This document shows positions 53,711 to 61,268 of a DNA stretch of 64,000 nt, one piece after another. Positions within the stretch are counted from its first letter, which is position 1; each line of letters starts with the position of its first letter. Source of the stretch: an uncultured Planctomycetota bacterium (GTDB taxonomy: Bacteria; Planctomycetota; Phycisphaerae; UBA1845; UTPLA1); assembly GCA_900696465.1 (NCBI GenBank), contig CAADGE010000046.1:265858-329857 (forward strand). The letters are read 5' to 3'. Both the position numbers and the translations under genes were made by a program. Below the pieces are notes generated by a model. That model did not search any database. It was not told where the DNA came from and saw only the letters and a program-made list of their open reading frames with translations.

Positions 53711-54721
53711 TCATTTTTCGTCACGTGGTGATCGCTGCCCGAGCCGCCAGGCCTCCCAGCGGCGCTCAAGCTGTGGCAGCTCCTTGTAGGTGATGATCTC
53801 TGAGGGAATCGTGATCTCTCGCTCCAGGCGGGCGGCTTCCCCGGTCACAAGCCGGACGCATCGAAAGAAAGCCGCCTCGACGGCCTCCTGAACGTCGTAG
53901 GCGATCAAGGCCTGAATCTCACCATTCCTGAGACGAGGCCAATGGCGCGGGTCGGCACCGCACATAACGATGGACACACCGAGAGGTAGGAGCTGTTCAT
54001 CGGGTCGCAGATCACGCAACGGCCAATCATCCAGAAAGACCCAGCAGCCGATTCGCGGGTATCGCCGGGACACCGAGCGGACCAACCTGACGGCCTCGTA
54101 GCGATCCGCGCCACAGTCAACCTCGCGAATGATCTCCAGCGGGCCAGAAAAGGGGGCTTCCTGCTTGAAACCGTGATAACGACGGCCGTAGAGCTCATGA
54201 TCCATGCCAGCGTGGAGCAGCATGACCGTCCGCGAGCGATCCTTCAGGACGATCTCACAGGCCTGCGCTGCCGCACGCCCCATCTCTATCTGAGAGGGCC
54301 CGCAGTAGGCATCGCGTCGATCGCCGGGTACGTCCCACCCGACGACCACAACGGATATGCCTGAGACCGAGATTTCGCTGACGGCGGACCGGATGGCGGA
54401 GGGATCAATCGGCAGGATGCAGACGGCCTGCGCCTGTCGCGGGCGCGCGGTTTTGAGCACTTCGAGCTGAAGCGTCGGCGAACGCGTCGTAGGGGCAATC
54501 ACATCGATTTGAACATCCTGAAAGCGGCTCATGAAGGACTGGGCGCTTGCCTCGACGACAGGCCAGACGGCGTCGTCGGTCGATGGTGCGATGCAGAGGA
54601 TGCGAATCGGCTGATCGCGGCGAGCCGGGCCTCGTTGTTTCTGCTCGCACGCGATGCCGAGCAGTCCCAGAATACCGGTAAGGCCGCAGAGGAGAATGCT
54701 TCTTGCAATGGTCGACTTCAT
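53711..54721 (-). CDS. Periplasmic sugar-binding-like lipoprotein (Peripla_BP_4 type)
   Basis: A 336-residue protein with a lipoprotein signal (SILLCGLTGILGLLGIACEQ, lipobox LGIAC). The mature part is a type I periplasmic binding fold: IRILCIAPSTDDAVWPVVEA, QAVCILPIDPSAIRSAVSEI, SVVVVGWDVPGDRRDAYCGP, SQIEMGRAAAQACEI. This is the pattern of ribose/galactose-binding proteins that feed ABC transporters or sensors. No permease or ATPase gene is adjacent, so it may act with a distant transporter or as a sensor subunit. It converges with the WbaP-like gene. Confidence 0.85.
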   Translation of the reverse strand: MKSTIARSILLCGLTGILGLLGIACEQKQRGPARRDQPIRILCIAPSTDDAVWPVVEASAQSFMSRFQDVQIDVIAPTTRSPTLQLEVLKTARPRQAQAVCILPIDPSAIRSAVSEISVSGISVVVVGWDVPGDRRDAYCGPSQIEMGRAAAQACEIVLKDRSRTVMLLHAGMDHELYGRRYHGFKQEAPFSGPLEIIREVDCGADRYEAVRLVRSVSRRYPRIGCWVFLDDWPLRDLRPDEQLLPLGVSIVMCGADPRHWPRLRNGEIQALIAYDVQEAVEAAFFRCVRLVTGEAARLEREITIPSEIITYKELPQLERRWEAWRLGQRSPRDEK

Positions 54722-54810
54722 GCAACTGCCCAGACTACGCGCTCACCGGTCGATCCGTGAATGACTCGAAGTGTGCTGCCGGCATCGGGGCAACGGCACC
54801 CGCAGTTGGC

Positions 54811-55218
54811 TCATGCGCCAGAGGGTACCGTCTGTCGCACCGTGTAGCGATGGCACAGGATGCCGATCGTCATTCCGAACGCAGCGCCGAGGATGTCAGC
54901 CAGCCAGTCGCCCCACTCGAAGGTCCGCCCGACGAGCTCCTGCGTGGCTTCGTCGAAGAGCCCGTAGGTGACGAGCAGGAGGTAGTAAAAGACGAGGCGA
55001 AGCGGGTTTATTGTGTGGCGATTTTCTCCAAGGCGCCAGACGGTCAGCAACCCCAGGGCGGCAAAGCCGATGAAGTGCAACAATTTATCGTTGAGGATCA
55101 TCGGAGCCGGTTTTGGCGGTGGCGGCAGGTGTGTGACGATGAACGCGGCGAAGATGCAGAGCAGCCACAGCAGGGTGCGCGAGAGATACCAGGGTCGTCT
55201 CGGCAGTTCGGCGTTCAT
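54811..55218 (-). CDS. Small VanZ-family membrane protein
   Basis: A 135-residue protein with four hydrophobic segments: TLLWLLCIFAAFIVTHLPPP, LLHFIGFAALGLLTVWRLGE, LRLVFYYLLLVTYGLFDEAT, and WLADILGAAFGMTIGILC. NDKLLHFIGFAALG and DEATQELV with a following DWLADILGAAFG are the VanZ signature (K-x-x-H-F..., E-x-x-Q..., D-x-x-A-N/D). ATG 55218 was chosen because the conserved part begins there; ATG 55260 is possible. It lies 89 bases downstream of nothing on its strand except parA, which is 135 bases upstream. It is the second VanZ-type protein in the region. Confidence 0.82.
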   Translation of the reverse strand: MNAELPRRPWYLSRTLLWLLCIFAAFIVTHLPPPPKPAPMILNDKLLHFIGFAALGLLTVWRLGENRHTINPLRLVFYYLLLVTYGLFDEATQELVGRTFEWGDWLADILGAAFGMTIGILCHRYTVRQTVPSGA

Positions 55219-55352
55219 CGCGGCTCGCGTGGGATGATTGGGTTGATCCTGAAGATACATGCCGAGTGGAGACGGATCACGCCATTCCCGGCTACCGGGC
55301 TTATTTATCACGCACCGGGTCGAAGCCGTCAAAGGGCGACTGGGGCGACCAC

Positions 55353-56312
55353 CTACCGGGCAGGTGCAGATGCAGCGACCAGCGGTTCATCGGCCGCGGC
55401 GCTGGACGGTCCGGGCGAGGCCAGTCTGGCGTGCGCTGCCTTCTCGGCCGCTGATCGCTCTGTCACCGGTGCACGTGCCGGTTCAGTGGCCGGCGTTGTC
55501 TGCGCCGCGGGCGCTGCTGGCGGATAGAGGAGGCCGAGCAATTCATCAGCCAGGGCGAGGTAATCCTGCGCGCCGTTGCTCTTCGGGGCGTATTCAAAGA
55601 TGGATTGCCCGTAGCTCGGCGATTCGGCGAGTTTCACATTTCGCCGGATTCGGGCGTTCATGATGCGTGCGTCGGACCAGGGGACGGCGGTATGACGAGC
55701 AGCGTCGAGGAAGCCGGAAAGATCGTCGATGACTTCGCCTGCGAGGCGCGTGCCGGTCTCGTACATGGAGATGACCATTCCCAGAACGCGCAGGCCTGGA
55801 TTGATGCGGCGGGAAACCAGCATGACGGTCTCGAGGAGCTTGCCCACTCCCTGGAGGGCGAGGAAGTGCGCCTGGAGGGGAATCAGCACGCGTGTTGCCG
55901 CACTGAGGGCGTTGAGCGTCAGAACGCCAAGGGACGGCGGGCAGTCGATGATCGCCACGTCGTACGGCTGCTGTGCCGCCAGCAGAGTATCCCGCAGGAT
56001 GGACTCGCGGCCGACAACGCTGACGAGTTCCATCTCGGCTGCAGCGAGATCAATTTGTGCGGGAATGATGGAGACCGATTCAGAGTAGTCGTGAATAGCG
56101 GACTCGATCGGAAGGTTCGCTGTGAGGACTTCGTAGATGCCAGCTCCCCGGGCCTTCGCATCCATTCCAAGATGGGTCGTCAGGTGGCCCTGCGGGTCGA
56201 GATCGATCAGGAGGGCTCGAAGGCCGCGTTGCCCGAGGGCAACACCCAAGTTGACGGCGGTAGAGGTCTTACCGACTCCGCCCTTTTGATTGATGACGGC
56301 GATGCATTCCAT
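55353..56312 (-). CDS. parA: ParA/Soj-family ATPase
   Basis: A 319-residue deviant-Walker ATPase. From ATG 56312 it starts MECIAVINQKGGVGKTSTAV with the signature Lys of KGGVGKT, then LLIDLDPQGHLTTHLG, VAIIDCPPSLGVLTLNAL and PLQAHFLALQGVGKLL. This is the ParA/Soj chromosome-partition group; the last 60 residues are an Ala/Pro/Thr-rich extension (APAAQTTPATEPARAPVTER). No parB follows here, so it may partner a ParB elsewhere or act in positioning other cargo. A TATAAT promoter is 45 bases upstream. Confidence 0.9.
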   Translation of the reverse strand: MECIAVINQKGGVGKTSTAVNLGVALGQRGLRALLIDLDPQGHLTTHLGMDAKARGAGIYEVLTANLPIESAIHDYSESVSIIPAQIDLAAAEMELVSVVGRESILRDTLLAAQQPYDVAIIDCPPSLGVLTLNALSAATRVLIPLQAHFLALQGVGKLLETVMLVSRRINPGLRVLGMVISMYETGTRLAGEVIDDLSGFLDAARHTAVPWSDARIMNARIRRNVKLAESPSYGQSIFEYAPKSNGAQDYLALADELLGLLYPPAAPAAQTTPATEPARAPVTERSAAEKAAHARLASPGPSSAAADEPLVAASAPAR

Positions 56313-56356
56313 TGCAGGCAGCGATCCTTCGATAGGGCAGGTATCTGCCAACACGA

Positions 56357-56383
56357 ATTATACAGCAGTTTCTGCGCGTGCAA
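56357..56383 (-). promoter_or_regulatory. Candidate parA promoter
   Basis: On the minus strand a perfect TATAAT (complement of 56357-56362) is preceded by TTGCAC (complement of 56378-56383) with a 15-bp spacer. The expected start is about 40 bases upstream of the parA ATG. Confidence 0.5.
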
Positions 56384-56534
56384 CAGGAATCGCCAACTGC
56401 CCGGCCGGGGTCGCGGCAATCGCCGGCCGGAATTGACCGCCGAGCGTGGTATCGGAAGCGATCAGCAGGAGGGAGGAGTCCCGCTCGGGGGCAAAAAAAA
56501 TAATTATTGCCGGGTATGAGAAGGGGCGTCGCGC

Positions 56535-56575
56535 AAAAAAATATGGAAGGTGCCGCCGTGGCAAGAGCACCTTCC
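56535..56575 (-). terminator. Rho-independent terminator of the lysine-rich peptide gene
   Basis: On the minus strand GGAAGGTGC (complement of 56567-56575) pairs with GCACCTTCC (complement of 56545-56553), a 9-bp perfect stem, followed by ATATTTTTTT. This is a strong leftward terminator about 100 bases after the peptide's stop codon. Confidence 0.85.
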
Positions 56576-56676
56576 ATTCGATTGGAAGTCTTCACACTCG
56601 TGAAGACCCGGGCTTTTTGCTTAATGATGCGAATTCGCCATCATCTCAGCATAGGCCCATGTTTGTTGGCTGTTGG

Positions 56677-56751
56677 CTACTTCTTCCTCTTCTTCTTGGA
56701 GGCCTTCTTCGTAGCCTTCTTGGTGGCGCTTTTCTTCTTGCGTTTAGCCAT
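56677..56751 (-). CDS. 24-residue lysine-rich basic peptide
   Basis: ATG 56751 to TAG 56677 encodes 24 residues: MAKRKKKSATKK followed by ATKKASKKKRKK. Fourteen residues are Lys and two are Arg, with Ala, Ser and Thr between, as in histone H1 tails. AGGAGGTGA, close to a full complement of the 16S rRNA 3' end, ends 5 bases before the ATG. A consensus promoter lies just upstream and a strong terminator follows, so the unit looks designed for high expression despite its size. It may bind DNA, RNA or ribosomes; I know no named family. Such a gene is too short for normal gene finders, but the initiation and promoter signals argue strongly that it is real. Confidence 0.8.
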   Translation of the reverse strand: MAKRKKKSATKKATKKASKKKRKK

Positions 56752-56777
56752 TAGCGTCACCTCCTTTCAGGTGAAAG

Positions 56778-56805
56778 AGTCTAGGGTACCGTCAGGCTTT
56801 GTCAA
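56778..56805 (-). promoter_or_regulatory. Consensus promoter of the lysine-rich peptide gene
   Basis: On the minus strand TTGACA (complement of 56800-56805, perfect) and TAGACT (complement of 56778-56783, 4 of 6) are 16 bases apart. Transcription should start near 56771, leaving a leader of about 20 bases that is mostly ribosome-binding site. Confidence 0.8.
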
Positions 56806-56890
56806 CAAAAAACTTGCCGACGCCGCCAATTGTTTTTTCGGCGCGCAAGGGGCAAGATCATGACCGAAACCGACCAGCGAGGGGTATGAA

Positions 56891-57556
56891 GTGGGCAAAT
56901 CGGGTTCTCTCCGCGCGTTGATCTTCGATCTTGACGGCACGCTCGTCGATTCGCTTGATGATATTTCGTCGGCGTTGAACACTGCTCTTCACGCGATGGG
57001 ACGCCCCGCCGCACCGCGTGAAAGCGTGCGCCGCTGGGTCGGCGATGGACTTCCCACGCTCTGTCATCGTGCATGGTCGGATGCCGATGAACCCGCGCTC
57101 GCGCAACTAATCGATCGCGCCGCAGAGGCGTATCGCGAAGGTTGTCTCGCGCAGACACGTCCTTACGACAAGATATTGGAATTACTTGAGTTACTGAAGC
57201 GCGACGGCATTGTGACGGCCGTGCTTTCGAACAAGCCGCACGCGCTGACGGTGCAGGTGGTCGAGGGTCTTGGCCTCCGCTCATACTTCCGCGATGTACG
57301 CGGCTATCAGCACGAGGAATTAAAAAAGCCGAACCCGACGATCGCGCTCGAAATGGCCCGCGAGCTGGGCAACACGCCGGAGCGGATCGGCATCGTCGGC
57401 GATTCCGTGGCGGATATCCGGACGGCGCGAAACGCCGGAATGCGCAGCGTGGCGGTCACCTGGGGATTTCAGGAAAAAAATCTGCTGGAAGCCGAGCAGC
57501 CGGACCATCTCGTCGATGCCCCCCTGCTGATACGTGAGCTGACCTGCGAAAAATAA
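56891..57556 (+). CDS. gph: HAD-family hydrolase, phosphoglycolate phosphatase-like
   Basis: A 221-residue HAD-superfamily phosphatase. Motif I is LIFDLDGTLVDSLDDI (nucleophile Asp and Asp+2), motif II is VLSNKPHA, motif III includes LKKPNPTIALEMA, and motif IV is IGIVGDSVADIRTARNAGM. The alpha-helical cap of about 65 residues and overall length fit Gph, which removes 2-phosphoglycolate; related phosphatases (pyrophosphatase PpaX, beta-phosphoglucomutase) are alternatives. GTG 56891 has GAGGGG 8 bases upstream. It is divergent from the lysine-rich peptide gene and converges with pyrK. Confidence 0.85.
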   Translation: MGKSGSLRALIFDLDGTLVDSLDDISSALNTALHAMGRPAAPRESVRRWVGDGLPTLCHRAWSDADEPALAQLIDRAAEAYREGCLAQTRPYDKILELLELLKRDGIVTAVLSNKPHALTVQVVEGLGLRSYFRDVRGYQHEELKKPNPTIALEMARELGNTPERIGIVGDSVADIRTARNAGMRSVAVTWGFQEKNLLEAEQPDHLVDAPLLIRELTCEK

Positions 57557-57572
57557 TTATTTTCGACCGCGG

Positions 57573-58475
57573 CTACGCCCAGCGGATCCGCTCCGCTGCG
57601 AAGATCGGCCCCTCGGTGCAACACAGGGCGTAGCGCCAGCCGGTATCGTGCGTTGGATCAATGACCGGCAAGACGCAAGACTGGCAGGTACCCATGCCAC
57701 AGGCCATGACGCGCTCCATGGCCAACTCGCAGGGCATCCCGTGCGCGCCGCACATCTCACCGACGGCGCGGAGCATCGGCTCCGGACCACACGCGTAGAC
57801 GCGCGACGGAAGATCAGACGTGTTCAACAGGCACACAAGCGCGTCGGTGACACGACCGTGCAATCCGCATGAACCGTCGTCCGTGGTGATGATCGTGTCG
57901 ATCTCCTCACAAGCGAACTCCTCGACGCAACGAGTCGGTCGACCGGACGGATCGGGTTCTTGCGTAAGCGTCAACGGGATGAAATCTTTCGTCTGGGCCC
58001 CGAAGATCGCGGTCGCCGGGATGCTATTTTCATGGAGTATTTCCGCAAACCAGCGGATCGGCGGCAGACCGATTCCACCGGCGATCAACAGTGCGCGATC
58101 CGACGGAGCGGGTATCGAAAAACAATTGCCAAGCGGACCGAGTAGATCGACCTTATCGCCCGGTCGACGCGCGCTGAGCCAGGTGGTCCCCGGTCCGACG
58201 ACTCTGCCGAGCAGGTCGATTTCAACTACGCCGGTGCGGCGGCGCAGTCCACCGATGCTGAATGGCCGGCGCAGTATGGGGACCGCCACAGAACCTGCAC
58301 TGCTGCCTGCATCCGGCGCGGAGCAACGGACCTGGAGGAACTGACCTGGCGAGGCCGGTGGGAAGTTCGGCAGCGAGAGGGTGATCTCGAAATGTTCTCT
58401 GCACAGCATGCGGACATTCCGGACGGTGGAAAGGTAGATGCCGCGGGAACTATTTGAATGCTGTGTGGTGGACAT
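57573..58475 (-). CDS. pyrK: Dihydroorotate dehydrogenase electron transfer subunit
   Basis: PyrK carries electrons from the class 1B dihydroorotate dehydrogenase PyrD to NAD via FAD and a 2Fe-2S cluster. The 300-residue protein has an FAD-binding barrel (PGQFLQVRCSAPDAG, LRRPFSIGGLRRRTG), an NAD-binding region (LLIAGGIGLPPIRWFAEIL) and a C-terminal cluster site, ACGMGTCQSCVLPV with a fourth Cys in YALCCTEGP. ATG 58475 was chosen as first good start. Its leader contains an intrinsic terminator (58568-58609). pyrD is not adjacent in this window. Confidence 0.93.
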   Translation of the reverse strand: MSTTQHSNSSRGIYLSTVRNVRMLCREHFEITLSLPNFPPASPGQFLQVRCSAPDAGSSAGSVAVPILRRPFSIGGLRRRTGVVEIDLLGRVVGPGTTWLSARRPGDKVDLLGPLGNCFSIPAPSDRALLIAGGIGLPPIRWFAEILHENSIPATAIFGAQTKDFIPLTLTQEPDPSGRPTRCVEEFACEEIDTIITTDDGSCGLHGRVTDALVCLLNTSDLPSRVYACGPEPMLRAVGEMCGAHGMPCELAMERVMACGMGTCQSCVLPVIDPTHDTGWRYALCCTEGPIFAAERIRWA

Positions 58476-58567
58476 CTTTTGTTTGCCGGTGAACCGTGAA
58501 ATGCTCTATACCGGCGTTTTGAATGCGTTCCAAGCTCGTAGAGGCGGAGAGTCCTGCGACACGGGCG

Positions 58568-58685
58568 AAAAAAAACCTCCGGATCAAAATTTTCGTTTCG
58601 ATCCGGAGGAGCGCCACGGCTAAAACAGCCGTTTCTCGTGGCGATTGCCTTCGATGTTGAAAGTGGCCCCATTCACGGGGCAACG
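58568..58685 (-). ncRNA. Structured leader RNA (attenuator or small RNA) upstream of pyrK
   Basis: From the promoter at 58692-58720, transcription should start near 58685 and meet an intrinsic terminator about 110 bases later: CCTCCGGATC (complement of 600-609 end) pairs with GATCCGGAGG across 58576-58609, followed by eight T on the minus strand (58568-58575). Between them, GCCCC-GTGAAT-GGGGC and CGCCACG...CGTGGCG (with alternative ACGGCT-GTTTT-AGCCGT) can form stems that exclude each other. This is the layout of a transcription-attenuation leader; an independent small RNA of about 118 nt is the alternative. pyrK starts about 93 bases further on. No PyrR-box consensus was recognised. Confidence 0.6.
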
Positions 58686-58691
58686 TGGTGA

Positions 58692-58720
58692 ACTGTAGCA
58701 CGCGACTGGTAGAGTGTCAA
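58692..58720 (-). promoter_or_regulatory. Consensus promoter of the pyrK leader
   Basis: On the minus strand a perfect TTGACA (complement of 58715-58720) and TACAGT (complement of 58692-58697, 4 of 6) are exactly 17 bases apart. Confidence 0.78.
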
Positions 58721-58729
58721 CGAAACAAT

Positions 58730-59113
58730 CCTGTAGACCTCTTAAGTTGTAAGATTATTTTATACAAATAGTTAAAGAAATACAGAGGACGCGGGATACA
58801 ACTGTCGCTCCCGCAAACAGATGGGGTAAGTATTCGCTAAAATGCTTGAAATTCAGAAGAAGTGAGGAATATTACCAATATACTGCCATTGTGGCACTTG
58901 CGTGTTGTAAGATATTATAGTTACTTATATTACGATATTTGATCCTAGGTCGAGCTTTCGTGCCAGGTCTTAAGTTCGTAAAGCGATACACGCCTGGTAC
59001 TCGTTCTGCCGTATCCACACTCTTCACAGCTAAACTCCATGGTGCGCCGGAGCGCAGAGGGGCGCTGCTCTGGAAATGAGAGCGCAGCGTACCTGTGATA
59101 CACTGACTCAACT
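58730..59113. other. AT-rich intergenic region upstream of ffh
   Basis: The stretch 58735-58960 is far richer in A and T than the surrounding DNA and holds no gene. It contains GTTGTAAGATTATTTTATAC (about 58747) and a related GTTGTAAGATATTATAG (about 58904), one near-DnaA-box TTATACAAA, and TGCCA-TTG-TGGCA. Candidate promoter elements for ffh (TTGTAA, TATATT) fall here, but spacing is not ideal. Confidence 0.5.
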
Positions 59114-60556
59114 ATGTTCGACACTCTGAGCGATCGATTCAGCGAAGTTTTCCGCAAGATGCGCGGACGCGGGCGCATCACGGAGGAGAATGTACGCGAA
59201 GTAATGCGCGATGTGCGCACCGCCCTGCTTGAGGCCGACGTGCATCTGGACGTCGTGAAGGATTTTTGCGCGCGGGTGACGGAACAAGCCATCGGCTCCG
59301 AAGTCATCAAGACGCTCCATCCTGAGCAGGTGATGATCAAGATCGTGCATGATGAGCTGGTGCAGCTCATGGGGCCGGTCGATTCCCGCATTCCCTGGGT
59401 AGCGAACGCACCGACGATCATCCTGATGGCCGGGTTGCAGGGCTCCGGCAAAACGACGACCTGCGGCAAGCTGGCAAAATACTGTCTGGACCGAAACAAG
59501 AAGCCGCTCCTGGTTGCCGCAGACCTGAAGCGCCCTGCGGCCATCGACCAGCTCGAAGTGCTGGGCCAGCAGCTCGGCGTGCCGGTTCATACCGAGCGAG
59601 ATCACCAGAACCCGGTAAAGGTGTGTCGCAACGGCGTAGCCGCGGCTCAGCGGCAGCTACGCGATGTGGTGATCCTCGATACGGCCGGCCGTTTGGCGAT
59701 CGACGAAGAGCTGATGCAGGAAGTGGCGAACGTCGCACAGACCGTTTCTCCGCACCAGATTTACCTGGTGCTGGACGCCATGACCGGTCAGGACGCGGTC
59801 AATACGGCGAAGCATTTCAATGAACGGCTCGAACTGGACGGCGTGATCTTCACGAAATTTGATTCCGACACGCGCGGCGGCGCGGTCCTGTCGGTCAAGC
59901 GTATCACGACGAAACCGGTGAAATTCATCGGCGTGGGCGAAAAGCTGGATCGATTGGAAGAGTTCCATCCGGAGCGGATGGCGGGCCGGATCCTCGGAAT
60001 GGGCGACGTCGTATCGCTTGTCGAGCACGCACAGAAGCAGGTCGACGCAGAAGAGGCGGCCAAGCTCGAAGCCAAGATGAAGAAGGGCCAGCTCTCACTG
60101 GACGATTTCATCAGCCAGATGGAAAAGGTGATGGGCGGACGGTCGTTGAAGGACATGCTGAAGATGATTCCCGGGGTCGGCAGCATGATGCGGCAGGCCG
60201 ACATGGAGATCGACGAGGGCGAGATCAAGCGAATGAAGGCCATCGTGCAGTCGATGACACCCAAGGAGCGTGCGAACCCGAAACTGCTCGATGCCTCGCG
60301 CCGTCGTCGGATCGCCCGGGGAAGCGGCACGGACCCGGAGGACGTGAGTGGTCTTTGCAAGCAGTTCCTTCAGGCGCGGGACATGATGAAGCACATGGCG
60401 GGCCTGTCGATGACGGATCGGATGAAGTTCGGTTCGCAAATGGCACAGATGTCGATGGCCGGCGGCAGGATGCCGACCTTCAAGTCGGCGAGCAAGCCCA
60501 AGTTTCAGCCGAGCAAAAAAGACCGCCGGAAAGAGCGAAAACGCAAGAGCCGATAG
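59114..60556 (+). CDS. ffh: Signal recognition particle GTPase Ffh (SRP54)
   Basis: Ffh binds signal sequences emerging from the ribosome and, with SRP RNA, delivers them to FtsY. The 480-residue protein has the N domain (residues 1-90), the G domain with LMAGLQGSGKTTTCGKLA, VAADLKRPAAIDQLEVLG, VVILDTAGRLAIDEELM, FTKFDSDTRGGAVLSVKRIT (canonical DARGGAALS with substitutions), and KFIGVGEKLDRLEEFHPERM, then the Met-rich M domain and a Lys/Arg-rich tail (KPKFQPSKKDRRKERKRK). The SRP RNA gene was not found in the window. Confidence 0.97.
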   Translation: MFDTLSDRFSEVFRKMRGRGRITEENVREVMRDVRTALLEADVHLDVVKDFCARVTEQAIGSEVIKTLHPEQVMIKIVHDELVQLMGPVDSRIPWVANAPTIILMAGLQGSGKTTTCGKLAKYCLDRNKKPLLVAADLKRPAAIDQLEVLGQQLGVPVHTERDHQNPVKVCRNGVAAAQRQLRDVVILDTAGRLAIDEELMQEVANVAQTVSPHQIYLVLDAMTGQDAVNTAKHFNERLELDGVIFTKFDSDTRGGAVLSVKRITTKPVKFIGVGEKLDRLEEFHPERMAGRILGMGDVVSLVEHAQKQVDAEEAAKLEAKMKKGQLSLDDFISQMEKVMGGRSLKDMLKMIPGVGSMMRQADMEIDEGEIKRMKAIVQSMTPKERANPKLLDASRRRRIARGSGTDPEDVSGLCKQFLQARDMMKHMAGLSMTDRMKFGSQMAQMSMAGGRMPTFKSASKPKFQPSKKDRRKERKRKSR

Positions 60557-61268
60557 AATCGACTCGGCCTTGTGCGGTCCTGCATAAATCGAGCAAACAC
60601 GTTCCGTACCGGTCAATGACTTGCCATCGCTTCCGAACGGGGCTAAATTGACAGGTGTTCAGCGAGCCGCTTCGCACCTTTTATCGAGCAGCATCCATGC
60701 ATGCGATCAGCAAACATGCGACGCCTGACTTCCCACATCGGCGATTCGCCGTGACGGGAATCATGCTCGGTGTGGTTGCGCTGCTTGGAGTTGACCTCTT
60801 CTTTTCGTTCAAGCATGCCGGCAAGCATCCTCGCTCGCATGCAGCAGCTGTGCGAATGGTCGGCACGGCGGAATCCGCGTTGCTGGTCGGCTCGACAAGC
60901 TCGGCCTGCATGGCGTTGACCCTGGCTTTGCTACTCTGGCTTGGTCGGCGATCGGTCAGTTCGATGCCAGGTTCCTTCGTTTGTTCTCGTATTCCCGCGC
61001 CGGACGACTTTCTCGCCACCGGCATCACTCATCGGTTTTCCATCTCCTATCGAAGCGGCGGTCTTTACGGCCCCTAGGCGAAGCACCGGCGGACGTATGC
61101 TCCGTCGATTCAGGCCGTGCGCCATTCTGCGTGAATTCGCAGGTCCGCGGCCGGATGCGGCGAGACACGTACCCTCCTGCCGAGCGCGCCGTACAGAGGA
61201 CCATCCTCGTAGTTTCCCCCGACCGTGTATCGTCGATTTGAATCAAGCACGATTTGTCAGGTGGCATC
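60557..61268. other. Long gap between ffh and secA
   Basis: Apart from the weak reading frame listed at 60697-61077, these 712 bases show no gene, RNA or strong hairpin. No clear promoter for secA stands out; secA starts at ATG 61269. Confidence 0.4.
60697..61077 (+). CDS. Possible small membrane protein, weak
   Basis: A 126-residue frame from ATG 60697 has two hydrophobic stretches, VTGIMLGVVALLGVDLFFSF and ACMALTLALLLWLG. The rest has low conservation character (Arg/Ser/His-rich), no strong ribosome-binding site precedes the ATG, and a GTG at 60655 is an alternative start. It may be a real membrane peptide or chance. Its position between ffh and secA would suit an export-related role, but nothing in the sequence supports that. 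Confidence 0.3.
   Translation: MHAISKHATPDFPHRRFAVTGIMLGVVALLGVDLFFSFKHAGKHPRSHAAAVRMVGTAESALLVGSTSSACMALTLALLLWLGRRSVSSMPGSFVCSRIPAPDDFLATGITHRFSISYRSGGLYGP

Larger units (their letters stand above)
56313..56676. other. Region between parA and the lysine-rich peptide gene
   Basis: No protein gene is visible in these 364 bases. They hold the parA promoter (56357-56383), a terminator for the lysine-rich peptide transcript (56535-56575), a perfect 8-bp hairpin GTCTTCAC-ACTC-GTGAAGAC (56588-56607) and a 6-bp hairpin CTTCCA-TTCGAT-TGGAAG just beside it. The 3' untranslated part of the small transcript would therefore be about 100 bases and structured. Confidence 0.5.

Noticed and set aside
58617-58673. 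18-codon peptide (GTG start) in the pyrK leader as a leader peptide
   Set aside because: No ribosome-binding site precedes the GTG and the peptide has no run of a regulatory amino acid; the stems of the RNA explain the region better.
58752-58760. Replication origin suggested by TTATACAAA near the AT-rich island
   Set aside because: Only one imperfect DnaA-box-like 9-mer is seen, with no cluster and no dnaA or dnaN nearby.
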